From contig NZ_JACCCC010000001.1 in the NCBI RefSeq assembly GCF_013408795.1, positions 3,534,001 through 3,598,000 of the forward strand: a stretch of 64,000 bases of DNA, in the 5' to 3' direction. Positions 8,112 to 17,522 of this stretch are shown one piece after another. Position 1 is the first letter of the stretch; each line of letters begins with the position of its first letter. Source of the stretch: Spinactinospora alkalitolerans (lineage in GTDB: Bacteria; Actinomycetota; Actinomycetes; Streptosporangiales; Streptosporangiaceae). The translations under genes were made by a program, and so were the position numbers. A model generated the notes under the pieces. It saw nothing but the letters and a program-made list of their open reading frames with translations, was not told the DNA's origin and did not search any database.

Positions 8112-10709
8112 ATGTCCACTCCTCGATCCCGCCTGAAGCGCTGGGCGCTGGGCCTGCTCGCCGGACTTGTCGTCCTGGTCCTCGTCGCAGCCGGAGTCGC
8201 TGTCTTCACTGTTCAGCGGTCGTTTCCCGACTACGACGGGGAACTGGCGCTGCCCGGGCTCAGCGCCGAGGTGACCGTGTACCGCGACGCCCACGGCATC
8301 CCCCAGCTCTACGCCGACACCGCCGAGGACCTGTTCACCGCCCAGGGATACGTGCACGCCCAGGACCGGTTCTGGCAGATGGACTTCAACCGGCACACCA
8401 CGGCCGGGCGACTGGCGGAGCTGTTCGGGCCCGCTCAGATCGAGACCGACGCCTACCTGCGCACCATGGGTTGGCGCCGGGTCGCCGAGGCCGAGTACGA
8501 CCTGCTCGCCGAGGACACCCGGAGCTACCTCGACGCCTACGCCGAAGGCGTCAACGCCTACCTCGCCGACCGCGACGGGGCGGAGGTGAGCCTGGAGTAC
8601 GCCGTGCTCGGGCTGACCAACGGCGACTACGAGATCGAGGAATGGTCGCCCATCGACAGCCTGGCCTGGCTCAAGGCGATGGCCTGGGACCTGCGCGGCA
8701 ACATGGAGCAGGAGATCGACCGCGCGGGACTGCTCGCCGCGGGGCTGACCCGCGACCAGGTCGACGAGCTCTACCCCGAATACCCGGAGGCCGAGCACGC
8801 GCCGATCGTCACCGACGGCGAGGTCCGCGACGGCGCCTTCACCGGCGCCGATCCCGACTCCGACGCGGACTCCCCCGCGGCCGACGCCGCCCTGCCGCCC
8901 GCCGACGCGATCCGGGCCGCCGACACGGTCGCCGCGGTCGGCGAGGGCCTGTCCGGCCTGCCGGAGATGCTCGGCCCGGCCTCCCCCGAACTCGGCTCCA
9001 ACTCCTGGGTGGTCTCGGGCGAGCACACCGCCTCCGGCCTGCCGCTGCTGGCCAATGACCCGCACCTGGGCGCGGCCATGCCCTCTGTCTGGCACCAGAT
9101 GGGCCTGCACTGCACCACCGTCGGCGACGCCTGCCCCTTCGACGTGACCGGGTTCGGCTTCGCCGGGCTGCCCGGCGTCGTCATCGGGCACAACAACACC
9201 GTGGCCTGGGGGTTCACCAACCTCGGTCCGGACGTCACCGACCTGTACCTGGAGAAGGTGGAGGGCGACTCCGTCATCGTGGACGGCGAGAAGGTGCCGA
9301 TGCAGACCCGCCGAGAGACCATCGAGGTGGCCGGCGGCGAGAACGTCGAGATCACCGTGCGCTCCACCGGGCACGGCCCGCTGCTCTCCGACGCCGCCGC
9401 AGCCGCCGACCTGCGCGCCTTCGGCGAAGACGCCCCCGTGACGTCCGAGGGCGAGCCCGCCGACCAGGCGCAGAAGGCCGAATACGCCGTCGCCCTGAGC
9501 TGGACGGCCCTGAAGCCGGGCACCACCGCCGACGCGATCTTCCAGATGAACCGCGCTCGCGGCTTCGAGGACTTCCGGGAGGCCGCGCGCTCCTTCGAGG
9601 TGCCCGCGCAGAACCTCGTCTACGCCGACGTCGAGGGCACCATCGGCTACCAGGCCCCCGGAAGGATCCCGGTGCGCGGCAAGGGCGACGGCCGCTGGCC
9701 CGCGCCCGGCTGGGACTCCGACTACGACTGGGAGGGCTACATCCCCTTCGAGGAGCTGCCGAGCGTGCGCGACCCCGAATCCGGCTACATCGTCACCGCC
9801 AACCAGGCCGCGATCGGGTCGGACTACGCGCACCTGCTCACCACCGACTGGGACTACGGCTACCGCGCCCAGCGCATCGACGACCTGCTCGCCGAGGCTA
9901 TCGCGGAGGGCGGGGCCACGGCCGACGACATGTCGCGCATCCAGTTCGACAGCGAGAACTCCGGCGCCCGCGCCGTCGTCCCCCACCTGCTCGACGCGGA
10001 GATCGAGGGATCGGGCGACGACGGCACCGTGGCCGAGGCCAGGCGGCTGCTGGCCGACTGGGACTTCCAGCAGGACGTCGACTCCGCCGCGGCCGCGTTC
10101 TACAACGCCACCTGGCGGCACCTGGTGCCGCTGACCTTCGACGAGTTGGGCGAGGACCATCCGATGGACGGCGGCTCCCGGGGGTTCCTGGTGGTGGCGG
10201 ACCTGCTGGAGGACCCGGACTCCCCGTGGTGGGAGGGGACCGAGGCCGGCGGCCGCGACGAGGTGCTGTCCCTGGCCATGGAGCAGGCGGCGGCCGAGCT
10301 GACCGAGCGGCTGGGCGACGACCCTGCGCAGTGGCGCTGGGGCGACCTGCACACGCTCACCGCCGAGAACCAGTCCTTCGGCACCTCGGGGATCGCGGCG
10401 GTGGAGTGGCTGTTCAACCGCGGCCCGGTCGAGGCGGCCGGCGGCTCCAGCATCGTCAACGCCAGCGGTTGGAGCCTCACCGACGGCTACGCCGTGACCT
10501 CGGTGCCGTCGATGCGGATGGTCGTGGACCTCTCCGACCTCGACGCCTCGCGCTGGGTGAACCTCACCGGCACCTCGGGGCACGCCTTCCACGACGACTA
10601 CGACGACCAGATGGAGCTGTGGGCCGCCGGCGAGACGACCCCGATGCGCTCCACCCGCGAGGCGATCGAGGAGGACGCCGAGCACGAGCTGGTGCTGCGG
10701 CCTCACTGA
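8112..10709 (+). CDS. Penicillin-acylase-family Ntn hydrolase
   Basis: 865 residues, full length for the family. An N-terminal membrane/signal segment (about residues 12-35) is followed by an alpha chain containing TAQGYVHAQDRFWQMDFNR, an acidic Ala-rich spacer (about 240-280), and the self-cleavage site LGSNSWVVSG. S296 there should become the N-terminal nucleophile of the beta chain. The family cleaves amide bonds of beta-lactams, acyl-homoserine lactones or related acyl amides outside the cytoplasm. No neighbouring gene reveals the natural substrate. Start chosen at the first ATG before the signal segment. Confidence 0.92.
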   Translation: MSTPRSRLKRWALGLLAGLVVLVLVAAGVAVFTVQRSFPDYDGELALPGLSAEVTVYRDAHGIPQLYADTAEDLFTAQGYVHAQDRFWQMDFNRHTTAGRLAELFGPAQIETDAYLRTMGWRRVAEAEYDLLAEDTRSYLDAYAEGVNAYLADRDGAEVSLEYAVLGLTNGDYEIEEWSPIDSLAWLKAMAWDLRGNMEQEIDRAGLLAAGLTRDQVDELYPEYPEAEHAPIVTDGEVRDGAFTGADPDSDADSPAADAALPPADAIRAADTVAAVGEGLSGLPEMLGPASPELGSNSWVVSGEHTASGLPLLANDPHLGAAMPSVWHQMGLHCTTVGDACPFDVTGFGFAGLPGVVIGHNNTVAWGFTNLGPDVTDLYLEKVEGDSVIVDGEKVPMQTRRETIEVAGGENVEITVRSTGHGPLLSDAAAAADLRAFGEDAPVTSEGEPADQAQKAEYAVALSWTALKPGTTADAIFQMNRARGFEDFREAARSFEVPAQNLVYADVEGTIGYQAPGRIPVRGKGDGRWPAPGWDSDYDWEGYIPFEELPSVRDPESGYIVTANQAAIGSDYAHLLTTDWDYGYRAQRIDDLLAEAIAEGGATADDMSRIQFDSENSGARAVVPHLLDAEIEGSGDDGTVAEARRLLADWDFQQDVDSAAAAFYNATWRHLVPLTFDELGEDHPMDGGSRGFLVVADLLEDPDSPWWEGTEAGGRDEVLSLAMEQAAAELTERLGDDPAQWRWGDLHTLTAENQSFGTSGIAAVEWLFNRGPVEAAGGSSIVNASGWSLTDGYAVTSVPSMRMVVDLSDLDASRWVNLTGTSGHAFHDDYDDQMELWAAGETTPMRSTREAIEEDAEHELVLRPH

Positions 10710-10857
10710 GTCTTCCGGAAGTCGCACGGCGCGCCCGGCGGTAGCCGGTCCGGCCGGGCGCGGGAGGAGAAGGCGGTGACGGCGGCAGGGACCGGGGGGA
10801 TTGGGCCCCTGCCGTGCCGGGGTCGGAAGGCAGGCGCCGTGGACGCCGTGCGCCGAC
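10710..10857. other. Intergenic, no feature seen
   Basis: GC-rich sequence downstream of the acylase gene without a clear hairpin-plus-T-run terminator. Confidence 0.3.
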
Positions 10858-11022
10858 TCAGCGGACGGCGCGCCTGTCCACCGCCGTCCCGGCGTGATCG
10901 CTCTCGGTCGCGTCGATGCTCTGGCGGTATTCCAGGGCCTCGGGGCTCTCGTCGTTTTCGATGAGGTCACCGGCGACGCCGGCCAGTAATTCGCGTACTT
11001 CGGCGGGGTGGCGTGGAAGAGC
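10858..11022 (-). pseudogene. Probable 3' fragment of an unknown small gene
   Basis: A minus-strand frame reading AEVRELLAGVAGDLIENDES, EALEYRQSIDATESDHAG and DRRAVR, ending in TGA at 10858, shows the strong third-position GC bias of real genes here. It has no ATG, GTG or TTG start before an in-frame stop at about 11023. An overlapping frame upstream (from about 11085, KMHQHFADKRVNRVGNRREL) could be its 5' part after a frameshift. I do not recognise the family. Confidence 0.35.
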
Positions 11023-11218
11023 TCACGGCGGTTGCCGACTCGATTGACCCGTTTGTCCGCGAAATGCTGATGCATCTTCGCCTCGGCCCCGCCGCGTCGT
11101 TGGGAAGGTGAACGGCGTGTACAGGGACCGGCCCTGGTCCTGGGTTCTGAGAGAGGGGTTCCCTTCGAGCCGGGTGCGCGGTGCCGCCGGGTGGTAAGGC
11201 CGCCTCGGCCGGACCCGC

Positions 11219-11782
11219 TCATCGGTCACGGTCGAGGGAGAAGACGATGTCGAGCCCGCGGTCGGGATGGTAGGACCATGACGCGGTGATGCCGTCCCAC
11301 GAGGCCGACTGGCGTCCGTCCATCGCGGTCGTGTTCTCCATATGCGCGGTGACGTGGTCGGGCGCGTCCACCGCGTTGGTCACGCAGTCCAGTTGCGCAT
11401 AGGAGAGACCACCGGTTTCGTCTTGTCCTCGGTGGTCGATGACCAGACTGGCCCCTTCGTCGCCGATATCGGCGCCGCTGGAGTACCCCAGTCCGCATTC
11501 GTCCACCGCGTCTTCGAAGGTGCTGCCGTACGCGGCGGCCTCAGCCTCTTCGGCGGCTCGCGCCTCCCTTGCCTCCCAGCCGGCGGAGATCAGCGCCCAC
11601 CCGGTCGCGCCGACCACGGCCCCTATCACTCCGGTGATTGAGGGAAGGACCCATGGTGCGACGGGACGCGTCGGCGATCCGGGAGCGCCGACCCCCGGTT
11701 GCGGAGGGTTCACGGGTTCGCCGGACAGCGGCCTTCCATCGGTGAGGTGAGGCCGCGATTCCGGTTCACGCGGTCCGCTCAT
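11219..11782 (-). CDS. Hypothetical single-pass membrane protein
   Basis: 187 residues. A Pro/Gly-rich cytoplasmic N-terminus (about 1-50) precedes one membrane helix (PWVLPSITGVIGAVVGATGW, about 56-78) and an acidic, presumably extracellular C-terminal domain with two Cys residues (in DECGLGY and QLDCVTN) that could form a disulfide. Start chosen at 11782 because GGGAGGCGAAT precedes the ATG; longer in-frame extensions lack a site. This layout is common among actinobacterial proteins of unknown role. I cannot assign a function. Confidence 0.65.
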   Translation of the reverse strand: MSGPREPESRPHLTDGRPLSGEPVNPPQPGVGAPGSPTRPVAPWVLPSITGVIGAVVGATGWALISAGWEAREARAAEEAEAAAYGSTFEDAVDECGLGYSSGADIGDEGASLVIDHRGQDETGGLSYAQLDCVTNAVDAPDHVTAHMENTTAMDGRQSASWDGITASWSYHPDRGLDIVFSLDRDR

Positions 11783-12232
11783 ATTCGCCTCCCGGGAGCC
11801 GGCGTTGTGCGTCCATGTCTCGATTGCCGACCCCGCTCCCAGCCGTATCCGCGGCTCAGATCCCATCTGACGGGAATACGGGATTTCGGCAGCCCAAAGA
11901 TTACCCATGCCGCCTCGGAATGTACTCCTTAAAAAAGATGATTTCCGGCGTCGGTCCCATACAAAGAATCAAGCTGTGTCATGGAGCGAACATCGGCGTT
12001 CGTTGAGTCCGGGATGCCATACCGGGGCTCTTGCGGCCGGGGCAGGCGGTGTCCGCCGAAGCCGCCCGGGCCGTCCTCGGGGCCGTGTGGCCGGGGTGCC
12101 TTTACCGGTGGGGTGGTGTGCGGGCTAGAGTCGCCGGTGTTGTTTCGGATGTGATCGAAGCCGCTTCCTTTACGGCGTAGATCAGTCCGGTTCCAGGCGA
12201 GGCCGCCGCCCCCTGAGGCGGCGGAGAGGGGC
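11783..12232. other. Divergent intergenic region, nothing recognised
   Basis: About 450 bp between the membrane protein and the BASS symporter. An AT-richer patch at 11920-12000 probably holds promoters. I looked for a riboswitch before the symporter and saw no convincing consensus. Confidence 0.3.
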
Positions 12233-13198
12233 ATGGGCACGATGGGCAACGTGGTGACGCGGATCGCCGACTTCGTCGGGCGCTGGTTCGCCGTACTGGT
12301 CCTGCTCGGCGCGGTGGTGGGTCTGCTGCTGCCGGACGGGACCGCGACGCTGGCGCCCTACATCCCCTGGTTCCTCGGCGTGATCATGTTCGGCATGGGC
12401 CTGACGCTGCGGGTCGGCGACTTCGCGATCGTGGTCAAGCGCCCGCAGGCGGTGCTCATCGGCGTGCTCGCGCAGTTCCTCATCATGCCGCTGGCCGGAC
12501 TCGGCATCGGTCTGCTGCTCCAGCTGCCGCCGCTGCTGCTGGTCGGCATGGTCCTGGTGGGGGCGTCGCCCGGCGGCACCGCCTCCAACGTCATCGTCTA
12601 CCTGGCCCGCGGCGACGTGGCGCTGTCGGTGGCCATGACCGCCATCTCCACCCTGCTGGCGCCGCTGCTCACCCCGCTGCTGGTGCTGTGGCTGGCCGGC
12701 TCCACGCTGCCGGTGGACGCCGGGGGCCTGCTGGTCTCGATCCTGCAGGTGGTGCTGGTGCCGGTGGTGGCGGGCGTCATCGTGCGCGCCCTGGCCCACC
12801 GGTTCGTCGAGCGCGTGCTCACGGTGCTGCCGCTGGTCTCGGTGGGCGGCATCGTCCTGGTGGTCGCGGCGGTCGTCGGGGCCAACGCCGAGTCCGTGCT
12901 GCAGACCGGGGCGCTGCTCGCGCTGGCCGTCGTGCTGCACAACGCCGTGGGCCTGGGCCTGGGCTACGGCGCCGCACGGGTCGCCCGGCTGCCGGAGTCG
13001 GCGCGCCGGGCGGTCGGCGTCGAGGTCGGCATGCAGAACTCCGGGCTGGCCGCCACCCTGGCAACGGTGCACTTCGCTCCGCTGGCCGCGCTGCCGGCCG
13101 CGCTGTTCTCGGTCTGGCACAACCTGTCCGGCGCGCTGGTCGCCACCTACTGGGCCAGGCGCGGCATCCCGGCCCCCTCCCCCACGACCGCGGAATGA
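12233..13198 (+). CDS. BASS-family (bile acid:Na+ symporter-type) transporter
   Basis: 321 residues with about ten membrane helices and the family hallmarks VGASPGGTASNVIVYLARGD (crossover helix region) and a late VEVGMQNSGLAATLA segment that lines the sodium and substrate site in this fold. GGAGAGGGGC precedes the ATG. Bacterial members import pantothenate, organic anions or sulfur compounds with sodium; nothing nearby tells which. It stands alone. Confidence 0.88.
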   Translation: MGTMGNVVTRIADFVGRWFAVLVLLGAVVGLLLPDGTATLAPYIPWFLGVIMFGMGLTLRVGDFAIVVKRPQAVLIGVLAQFLIMPLAGLGIGLLLQLPPLLLVGMVLVGASPGGTASNVIVYLARGDVALSVAMTAISTLLAPLLTPLLVLWLAGSTLPVDAGGLLVSILQVVLVPVVAGVIVRALAHRFVERVLTVLPLVSVGGIVLVVAAVVGANAESVLQTGALLALAVVLHNAVGLGLGYGAARVARLPESARRAVGVEVGMQNSGLAATLATVHFAPLAALPAALFSVWHNLSGALVATYWARRGIPAPSPTTAE

Positions 13199-13289
13199 CC
13201 GCCGGGGCCTGCGCATCCGGGTGATCGACATATCCGGACGTTTCGGCGTTCCGCCGCGAACGCGGACCCGACTTCTCTAGCGTCTTCGC

Positions 13290-14186
13290 ATGCCCTCCCT
13301 CGGACACGAGTTCCCGCTCGACCTCATCAGGCACGCCCCCGAACTGGCCGCCCAACTCCTCGACCACGCCTCGGAGTTTCCCCTTCCGGAGTTCACCCGG
13401 GCTCGGTGTGAGGCGGGCGACGCCACCACCACCGCGCCGCCGGAGCTGCGCGCCGACTCCGTCGTCGTCCTCGAACGCGGCCCCGAAGCGAGCGGAGACG
13501 GCGCGGCCCCGGTGCTGGCGATCGTCACCGAGTGCCAGACCGGACACGACAACCGCAAGCGTTTCAGTTGGCCCGCCTACGTGGCGAATCTGCGCGCCCG
13601 ACTGAACTGCCCGGTGGTCCTGCTCATCCTGACCCCGACCGAATCACTGGCCCGGTGGTGCGCGACGCCCATCGACCTGGGTGGCGGCTATCTGGTGCAC
13701 CGGCCGCTCGCCCTGGGACTGCCCGCCCTCAAACCGGTCACCGATCCCGAGGCCGCCAGGGTCGCCCCGGAGTATGCGATCCTGGCCGCGGCCGCCAACC
13801 ATACCGAGGACACGGCAGTCCTGGACGCGCTGCTCCCCGCCTTGGATGAACTCGATGAGTCGAAGACCACTTTGTATTCTGACTATGTGCTCGCGGCACT
13901 GCCCGTCGCGGCCAGGAAATATCTGGAGGAGACCGTGACCACCGGCACCTACGAGTTCAAGAGCGAGTTCGTCGGCCGCATCTTCCGCGAAGGCGAGGCC
14001 AGGGGCGAGGCCAAGGGCGAGGCCAGGGGCGAGGCCAAGAGCGTGCTGGCGATCCTCGACACCCGCGGGATCAAAGTCTCCGACGACGTCTGCGACCGGA
14101 TCACCTCCTGCACCGACCCCGACCAACTCATGGCCTGGCTGCGCCGCGCCGTCACCGCCGACCGCGCCGAAGACGTCTTCGGCTGA
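13290..14186 (+). CDS. Rpn/YhgA-like PD-(D/E)XK protein
   Basis: 298 residues. The N-terminal half has the restriction-endonuclease-like order seen in Rpn/YhgA proteins: an Asp in ELRADSVVVLE (D55) followed by a strand carrying E-x-Q in AIVTECQTGHDN. The known family relatives cut DNA and promote recombination. The C-terminal part has a charged helix made of the repeated tetrapeptides GEAR/GEAK, encoded by a tandem DNA repeat, and a final helical domain. The family is highly expanded in actinomycetes. Nuclease activity is inferred from the motif only. Confidence 0.6.
   Translation: MPSLGHEFPLDLIRHAPELAAQLLDHASEFPLPEFTRARCEAGDATTTAPPELRADSVVVLERGPEASGDGAAPVLAIVTECQTGHDNRKRFSWPAYVANLRARLNCPVVLLILTPTESLARWCATPIDLGGGYLVHRPLALGLPALKPVTDPEAARVAPEYAILAAAANHTEDTAVLDALLPALDELDESKTTLYSDYVLAALPVAARKYLEETVTTGTYEFKSEFVGRIFREGEARGEAKGEARGEAKSVLAILDTRGIKVSDDVCDRITSCTDPDQLMAWLRRAVTADRAEDVFG
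13992..14039 (+). repeat. Two perfect 24-bp tandem units inside the Rpn-like gene
   Basis: The 24-bp unit (beginning GGCGAGGCCAGG) occurs twice back to back, and each unit is itself two 12-bp near-copies. It encodes GEARGEAK twice. Copy number could change by slippage without shifting the frame. Confidence 0.9.
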
Positions 14187-14205
14187 CCCCGCCGCCGACG
14201 TGAAG

Positions 14206-14243
14206 AAGGGCGCCACCCCAGAGAGTGGGGGCGGCGCCCTTTT
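14206..14243. terminator. Bidirectional rho-independent terminator
   Basis: GGGCGCC...CCCC pairs with GGGG...GGCGCCC around a short AGAGAG loop and ends in TTTT. It sits between the convergent Rpn-like gene and the MetS/NSS genes and can serve both. Confidence 0.8.
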
Positions 14244-14270
14244 CGTCGGCGCATCCTCGACCGCCTGCCG

Positions 14271-14396
14271 TCAGCCGGTCGAGGGGTCCTGGTCGGGGCG
14301 GTCGGGGTGGCGGCGGAGCTGGATGATCGCGGCGACCAGCCCGCCCCAGACGATGACGATGGCGATGATCATCATCACGATGGCGTCGATCGACAT
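14271..14396 (-). CDS. metS: MetS-like small subunit of NSS transporter
   Basis: A 41-residue protein with one membrane helix, starting MSIDAIVMMIIAIVIVWGGL and ending in a short charged tail. Its ATG overlaps the TGA of the large transporter gene (TGATG), so the two are translationally coupled. In Corynebacterium the homologous MetS is required for the activity of the MetP methionine/alanine importer; the same role is inferred here from length, helix, basic tail and position. Confidence 0.85.
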   Translation of the reverse strand: MSIDAIVMMIIAIVIVWGGLVAAIIQLRRHPDRPDQDPSTG

Positions 14397-15934
14397 CAGT
14401 GCTTCCCTCCGTCTCGTGCGTCCGGCCCGGTGCCGGCGGACGCCTCCGCGTTGCGCTCGCGTTTCCAGGGCACCAGCGCGACGAGGACGCCGATGACGAT
14501 CGCGCCCACGGCGACACCGCCCCCGATCGCGAGCAGGAACCAGGTCGGGTAGTCCCCGTAGTTCTGCGCGAACTCCGCGCTCAGGCTGTCCCACATCATC
14601 CAGCCCAGGACGATCGGGGTGATCAGTCCGAGGGTGATACGCCACCACCCGCCGAGGGGCACCGCCGAGGTCTCGTTGGCGTGCGCCTGCATCGCGGGCA
14701 GGCGGCGCAGCAGCCAGGCCACCACGACCACGGCCACCAGTCCGGCGAGCGCGATGCCGTACTGGTTGATGAAGTGGTCGGCCACGTCCAGCAGGTACAG
14801 CCCCTGGTCGGTCGGGAACAGCACGATCGACGCGATCGCCGTGGCGCCGCCGACGCTGAGCACCGCGGGCAGGCGCCCCATGCCGGTGCGGTCCTGCACC
14901 GCCGAGACGATGACCTGGACGATGCTGACCAGCGAGGAGAGTCCGGCCAGCACCAGCGACCCGAAGAACAGCACCCCGAACAGGGCCGCGCCCGGCATGC
15001 TGGAGATGATCTGCGGGAACGCGACGAAGGCCAGCCCGACACCCGAGGTCGCGACCTCGTCGACCGCGACCCCGCTGGAGGCGGCCATGAAGCCGATCGT
15101 GGCGAACACGCCGATGCCGGCCAGGATCTCGAACGAGCTGTTGGCGAACCCGGCGACCAGGGCGGATCCGGTGAGGTCGGCGCGGCGCCGCAGGTAGGAC
15201 GCGTAGGTGATCATGATGCCGAAGCCGACCGAGAGCGAGAAGAAGATCTGGCCGTAGGCCGCGACCCAGACGCCGCCGTCCAGGATCGCCGACCAGTCGG
15301 GCGAGAAGAGCGCGTCCAGGCCGACGGCCGCGCCGGGCAGGAACAGCGCCCGCACGACCAGGATCACGAACAGCAGGACCAGCAGCGGGATGAAGACCCT
15401 GTTCGCCCGCTCGATGCCGCCCCGGATGCCGAGGGCGAGCACGGCCAGGGTGAACACCCAGACCGCGATCAGCGGCCACGCGACGCCCGCGACGTAGGAG
15501 GAGATCATCCCCGGCGCGTCGGCGACCTGCAGGAACTCCCCGTTCAGGAAGGCGTTGGGGTCGTCGCCCCACTCCTGTCCGATGGAGAACCCGACGAAGC
15601 GCACCGCCCAGGCGATGATGACCGCGTAGTAGGTGGCGACCACGAAGCAGATGGCGACCTGCCACCACCCGATCGGCTCCGCGGGGCGCGACATCCGGCG
15701 GAACGCCGCCGGCGGGGACCCCCGGAAGCGGTGGCCGATGGTGTATTCGAGGATGAGCAGCGGGATACCCGCGGTCAGCAACGCGATGAGGTAGGGCAGG
15801 AGGAACGCCCCACCGCCGTTGTCGTAGGCGATGTAGGGGAATCGCCAGATGTTGCCGAGGCCGATGGCCGATCCGATCGCCGCCATCAAAAAGCCCGCGC
15901 GGGTCGCCCACTGCTCCCGGTGCTGGTTCTGCAT
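14396..15934 (-). CDS. metP: Neurotransmitter:sodium symporter family transporter (MetP-like)
   Basis: 512 residues and about eleven to twelve helices. The start region ATRAGFLMAAIGSAIGLGNI is the conserved NSS helix 1, with the unwound GSAIGLGN sodium and substrate site, followed by WRFPYIAYDNGGGAFLLPYL. This family imports amino acids with sodium. The downstream coupled small subunit points to the MetPS type (methionine, alanine or other aliphatic amino acids). It lies 115 bp downstream of the aldehyde dehydrogenase gene on the same strand and may be read separately. Confidence 0.88.
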   Translation of the reverse strand: MQNQHREQWATRAGFLMAAIGSAIGLGNIWRFPYIAYDNGGGAFLLPYLIALLTAGIPLLILEYTIGHRFRGSPPAAFRRMSRPAEPIGWWQVAICFVVATYYAVIIAWAVRFVGFSIGQEWGDDPNAFLNGEFLQVADAPGMISSYVAGVAWPLIAVWVFTLAVLALGIRGGIERANRVFIPLLVLLFVILVVRALFLPGAAVGLDALFSPDWSAILDGGVWVAAYGQIFFSLSVGFGIMITYASYLRRRADLTGSALVAGFANSSFEILAGIGVFATIGFMAASSGVAVDEVATSGVGLAFVAFPQIISSMPGAALFGVLFFGSLVLAGLSSLVSIVQVIVSAVQDRTGMGRLPAVLSVGGATAIASIVLFPTDQGLYLLDVADHFINQYGIALAGLVAVVVVAWLLRRLPAMQAHANETSAVPLGGWWRITLGLITPIVLGWMMWDSLSAEFAQNYGDYPTWFLLAIGGGVAVGAIVIGVLVALVPWKRERNAEASAGTGPDARDGGKH

Positions 15935-16049
15935 GTTCAGGGCTCCTTGATCATCCGCTCCATCGCGAGCCGACGTTAGCAGCCCCGGACGTGACAGGCC
16001 ATCCGGCGCGTCAGGCTCCCGCCGCCCATCCTCCTCCCCGTACTCGGGA

Positions 16050-17477
16050 TCAGCCGGTCGAACTCATCACGTGCTTGACCCGGGTGTAGTCCTCCAGGCT
16101 GTAGGCGGAGAGGTCCTTGCCGTAGCCGGAGTGCTTGAAGCCGCCGTGCGGCATCTCCGAGGTCAGCGCGCCGTGGTTGTTGAGCCAGACCGCGCCGAAG
16201 TCCAGTTCGGCGCTCATCCGCAGCGCGCGGGCGTGGTCGGTGGTCCACACCGAGGAGGCCAGGCCCTGCGGGACGCCGTTGGCGAGCTCCGCCGCCTCGG
16301 CCTCGGTCCCGAAGGGCTGCACGGTGATGATCGGGGCGAAGATCTCCTCGCGCACGATCTCGTCGTCGGCCCGCAGGCCGGAGATGACGGTGGGCGCGAT
16401 GAAGTAGCCCCGGTCCCCGACCCGGTGGCCGCCGGTGTGCACCTTCGCGTGGTCGGGCAGCCGCTCCAGCAGCCCCAGGACGCGGTCGAGCTGGTCGGCG
16501 TTGTTGAGCGGGCCGAAGTCGGCGTCTTCGCGCGAGGGCAGGCCGGTGCGCTGGGCCGCGGCCTTCTTCGCCAGCTCGGCCACGAACGCGTCGTGGACCG
16601 CCGAGTGCACGAGCACTCGGCTGCCCGCGGTGCAGTCCTGGCCGGCGTTGAGGAACGCGCCGCCGATGACGCCCTCGACCGCGGCGGGGATGTCGGCGTC
16701 GTCGAAGACCACGACCGGGGCGTTGCCGCCGAGCTCCAGGTGCAGCTTCTTCAGGTCGGCCGAGGCCGACCGGGCGACCTGGATCCCTGCGCGGGTCGAG
16801 CCGGTGATGGAGATCAGTTGCGGGACCTCGTGGCCGACGATCAGGCGGCCGGTGTCGCGGTCGCCCAGGACGACGTTGCACGCGCCGGCCGGCAGCGCCT
16901 CGGCGGCGACCTCGGCGAGGATGGCCGTCGAGGTCGGGGTGGACTCGGCCGGCTTGAGCACGACGGTGTTGCCGGCGGCCAGCGCGGGGCCGATCTTCCA
17001 CACCGCCATCATGAGCGGGTAGTTCCACGGGGTGATCTGGGCGCACACGCCGATCGGCTCGCGGCGGATCCATGAGGTGAGGCCGTCCATGTACTCCGCG
17101 GCGGCCTTGCCCTCCAGGTGGCGGGCCGCGCCGGCGAAGAACCGCAGCGTGTCCACGCACATCGGGATCTCCTCGCCGGTCATGGCGGCCCGGGGCTTGC
17201 CGGTCTCGCGGCACTCGGCGTCGGCGATCTCCTCGGCCCGCGCGGCCAGGCCGTCGGCGATGGCCAGCAGGGCGTCCTGGCGCCGGGCCGGGGTGGCCCT
17301 GCGCCAGGTCGCGAACGCCTTCGCCGCGGCGCTCATCGCGGCCTCGACCTCGGGTGCGGCGGAGACGGTGGCGGTGCCGGCCTGCTCACCGGTCACCGGG
17401 TCGATCAGGGGGGAGGTGCGGCCGTCGGCGGCGAGGACGTGCTCGCCGCCGATGACGTTGGCCAGGATGGTGCTCAA
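16050..17477 (-). CDS. Aldehyde dehydrogenase (gamma-aminobutyraldehyde / 4-guanidinobutyraldehyde type)
   Basis: 475 residues, a complete NAD-dependent aldehyde dehydrogenase. Visible are TPWNYPL, the cofactor loop ITGSTRAG, the general base in LELGGN (E248) and the nucleophile in NAGQDCTAG (C282). The sequence resembles omega-amino-aldehyde dehydrogenases of the PatD/Prr group. In this cluster, after a ThDP decarboxylase and a ureohydrolase, a likely substrate is 4-guanidinobutyraldehyde or 4-aminobutyraldehyde, giving the acid. The family call is firm; the substrate is inference. Confidence 0.85.
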   Translation of the reverse strand: MSTILANVIGGEHVLAADGRTSPLIDPVTGEQAGTATVSAAPEVEAAMSAAAKAFATWRRATPARRQDALLAIADGLAARAEEIADAECRETGKPRAAMTGEEIPMCVDTLRFFAGAARHLEGKAAAEYMDGLTSWIRREPIGVCAQITPWNYPLMMAVWKIGPALAAGNTVVLKPAESTPTSTAILAEVAAEALPAGACNVVLGDRDTGRLIVGHEVPQLISITGSTRAGIQVARSASADLKKLHLELGGNAPVVVFDDADIPAAVEGVIGGAFLNAGQDCTAGSRVLVHSAVHDAFVAELAKKAAAQRTGLPSREDADFGPLNNADQLDRVLGLLERLPDHAKVHTGGHRVGDRGYFIAPTVISGLRADDEIVREEIFAPIITVQPFGTEAEAAELANGVPQGLASSVWTTDHARALRMSAELDFGAVWLNNHGALTSEMPHGGFKHSGYGKDLSAYSLEDYTRVKHVMSSTG

Positions 17478-17522
17478 CAGGTTTCTTCCTCTGCTCGCTC
17501 GTCGTTGAGGGGTGGGGCCGGT

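Noticed and set aside
7923-11222. 1099-codon open frame antisense to the penicillin acylase gene
   Set aside because: It mirrors the acylase gene, whose motifs are complete; the antisense product is Gly/Val/Arg-rich low-complexity sequence typical of high-GC shadows.
11909-12232. Possible riboswitch before the BASS symporter
   Set aside because: BASS genes are sometimes riboswitch-controlled, but I could not find the conserved cores of the common classes here.
13992-14039. Tandem repeat as a mobile-element end
   Set aside because: It is in frame within a gene and encodes a charged helix; no inverted ends or target duplication accompany it.
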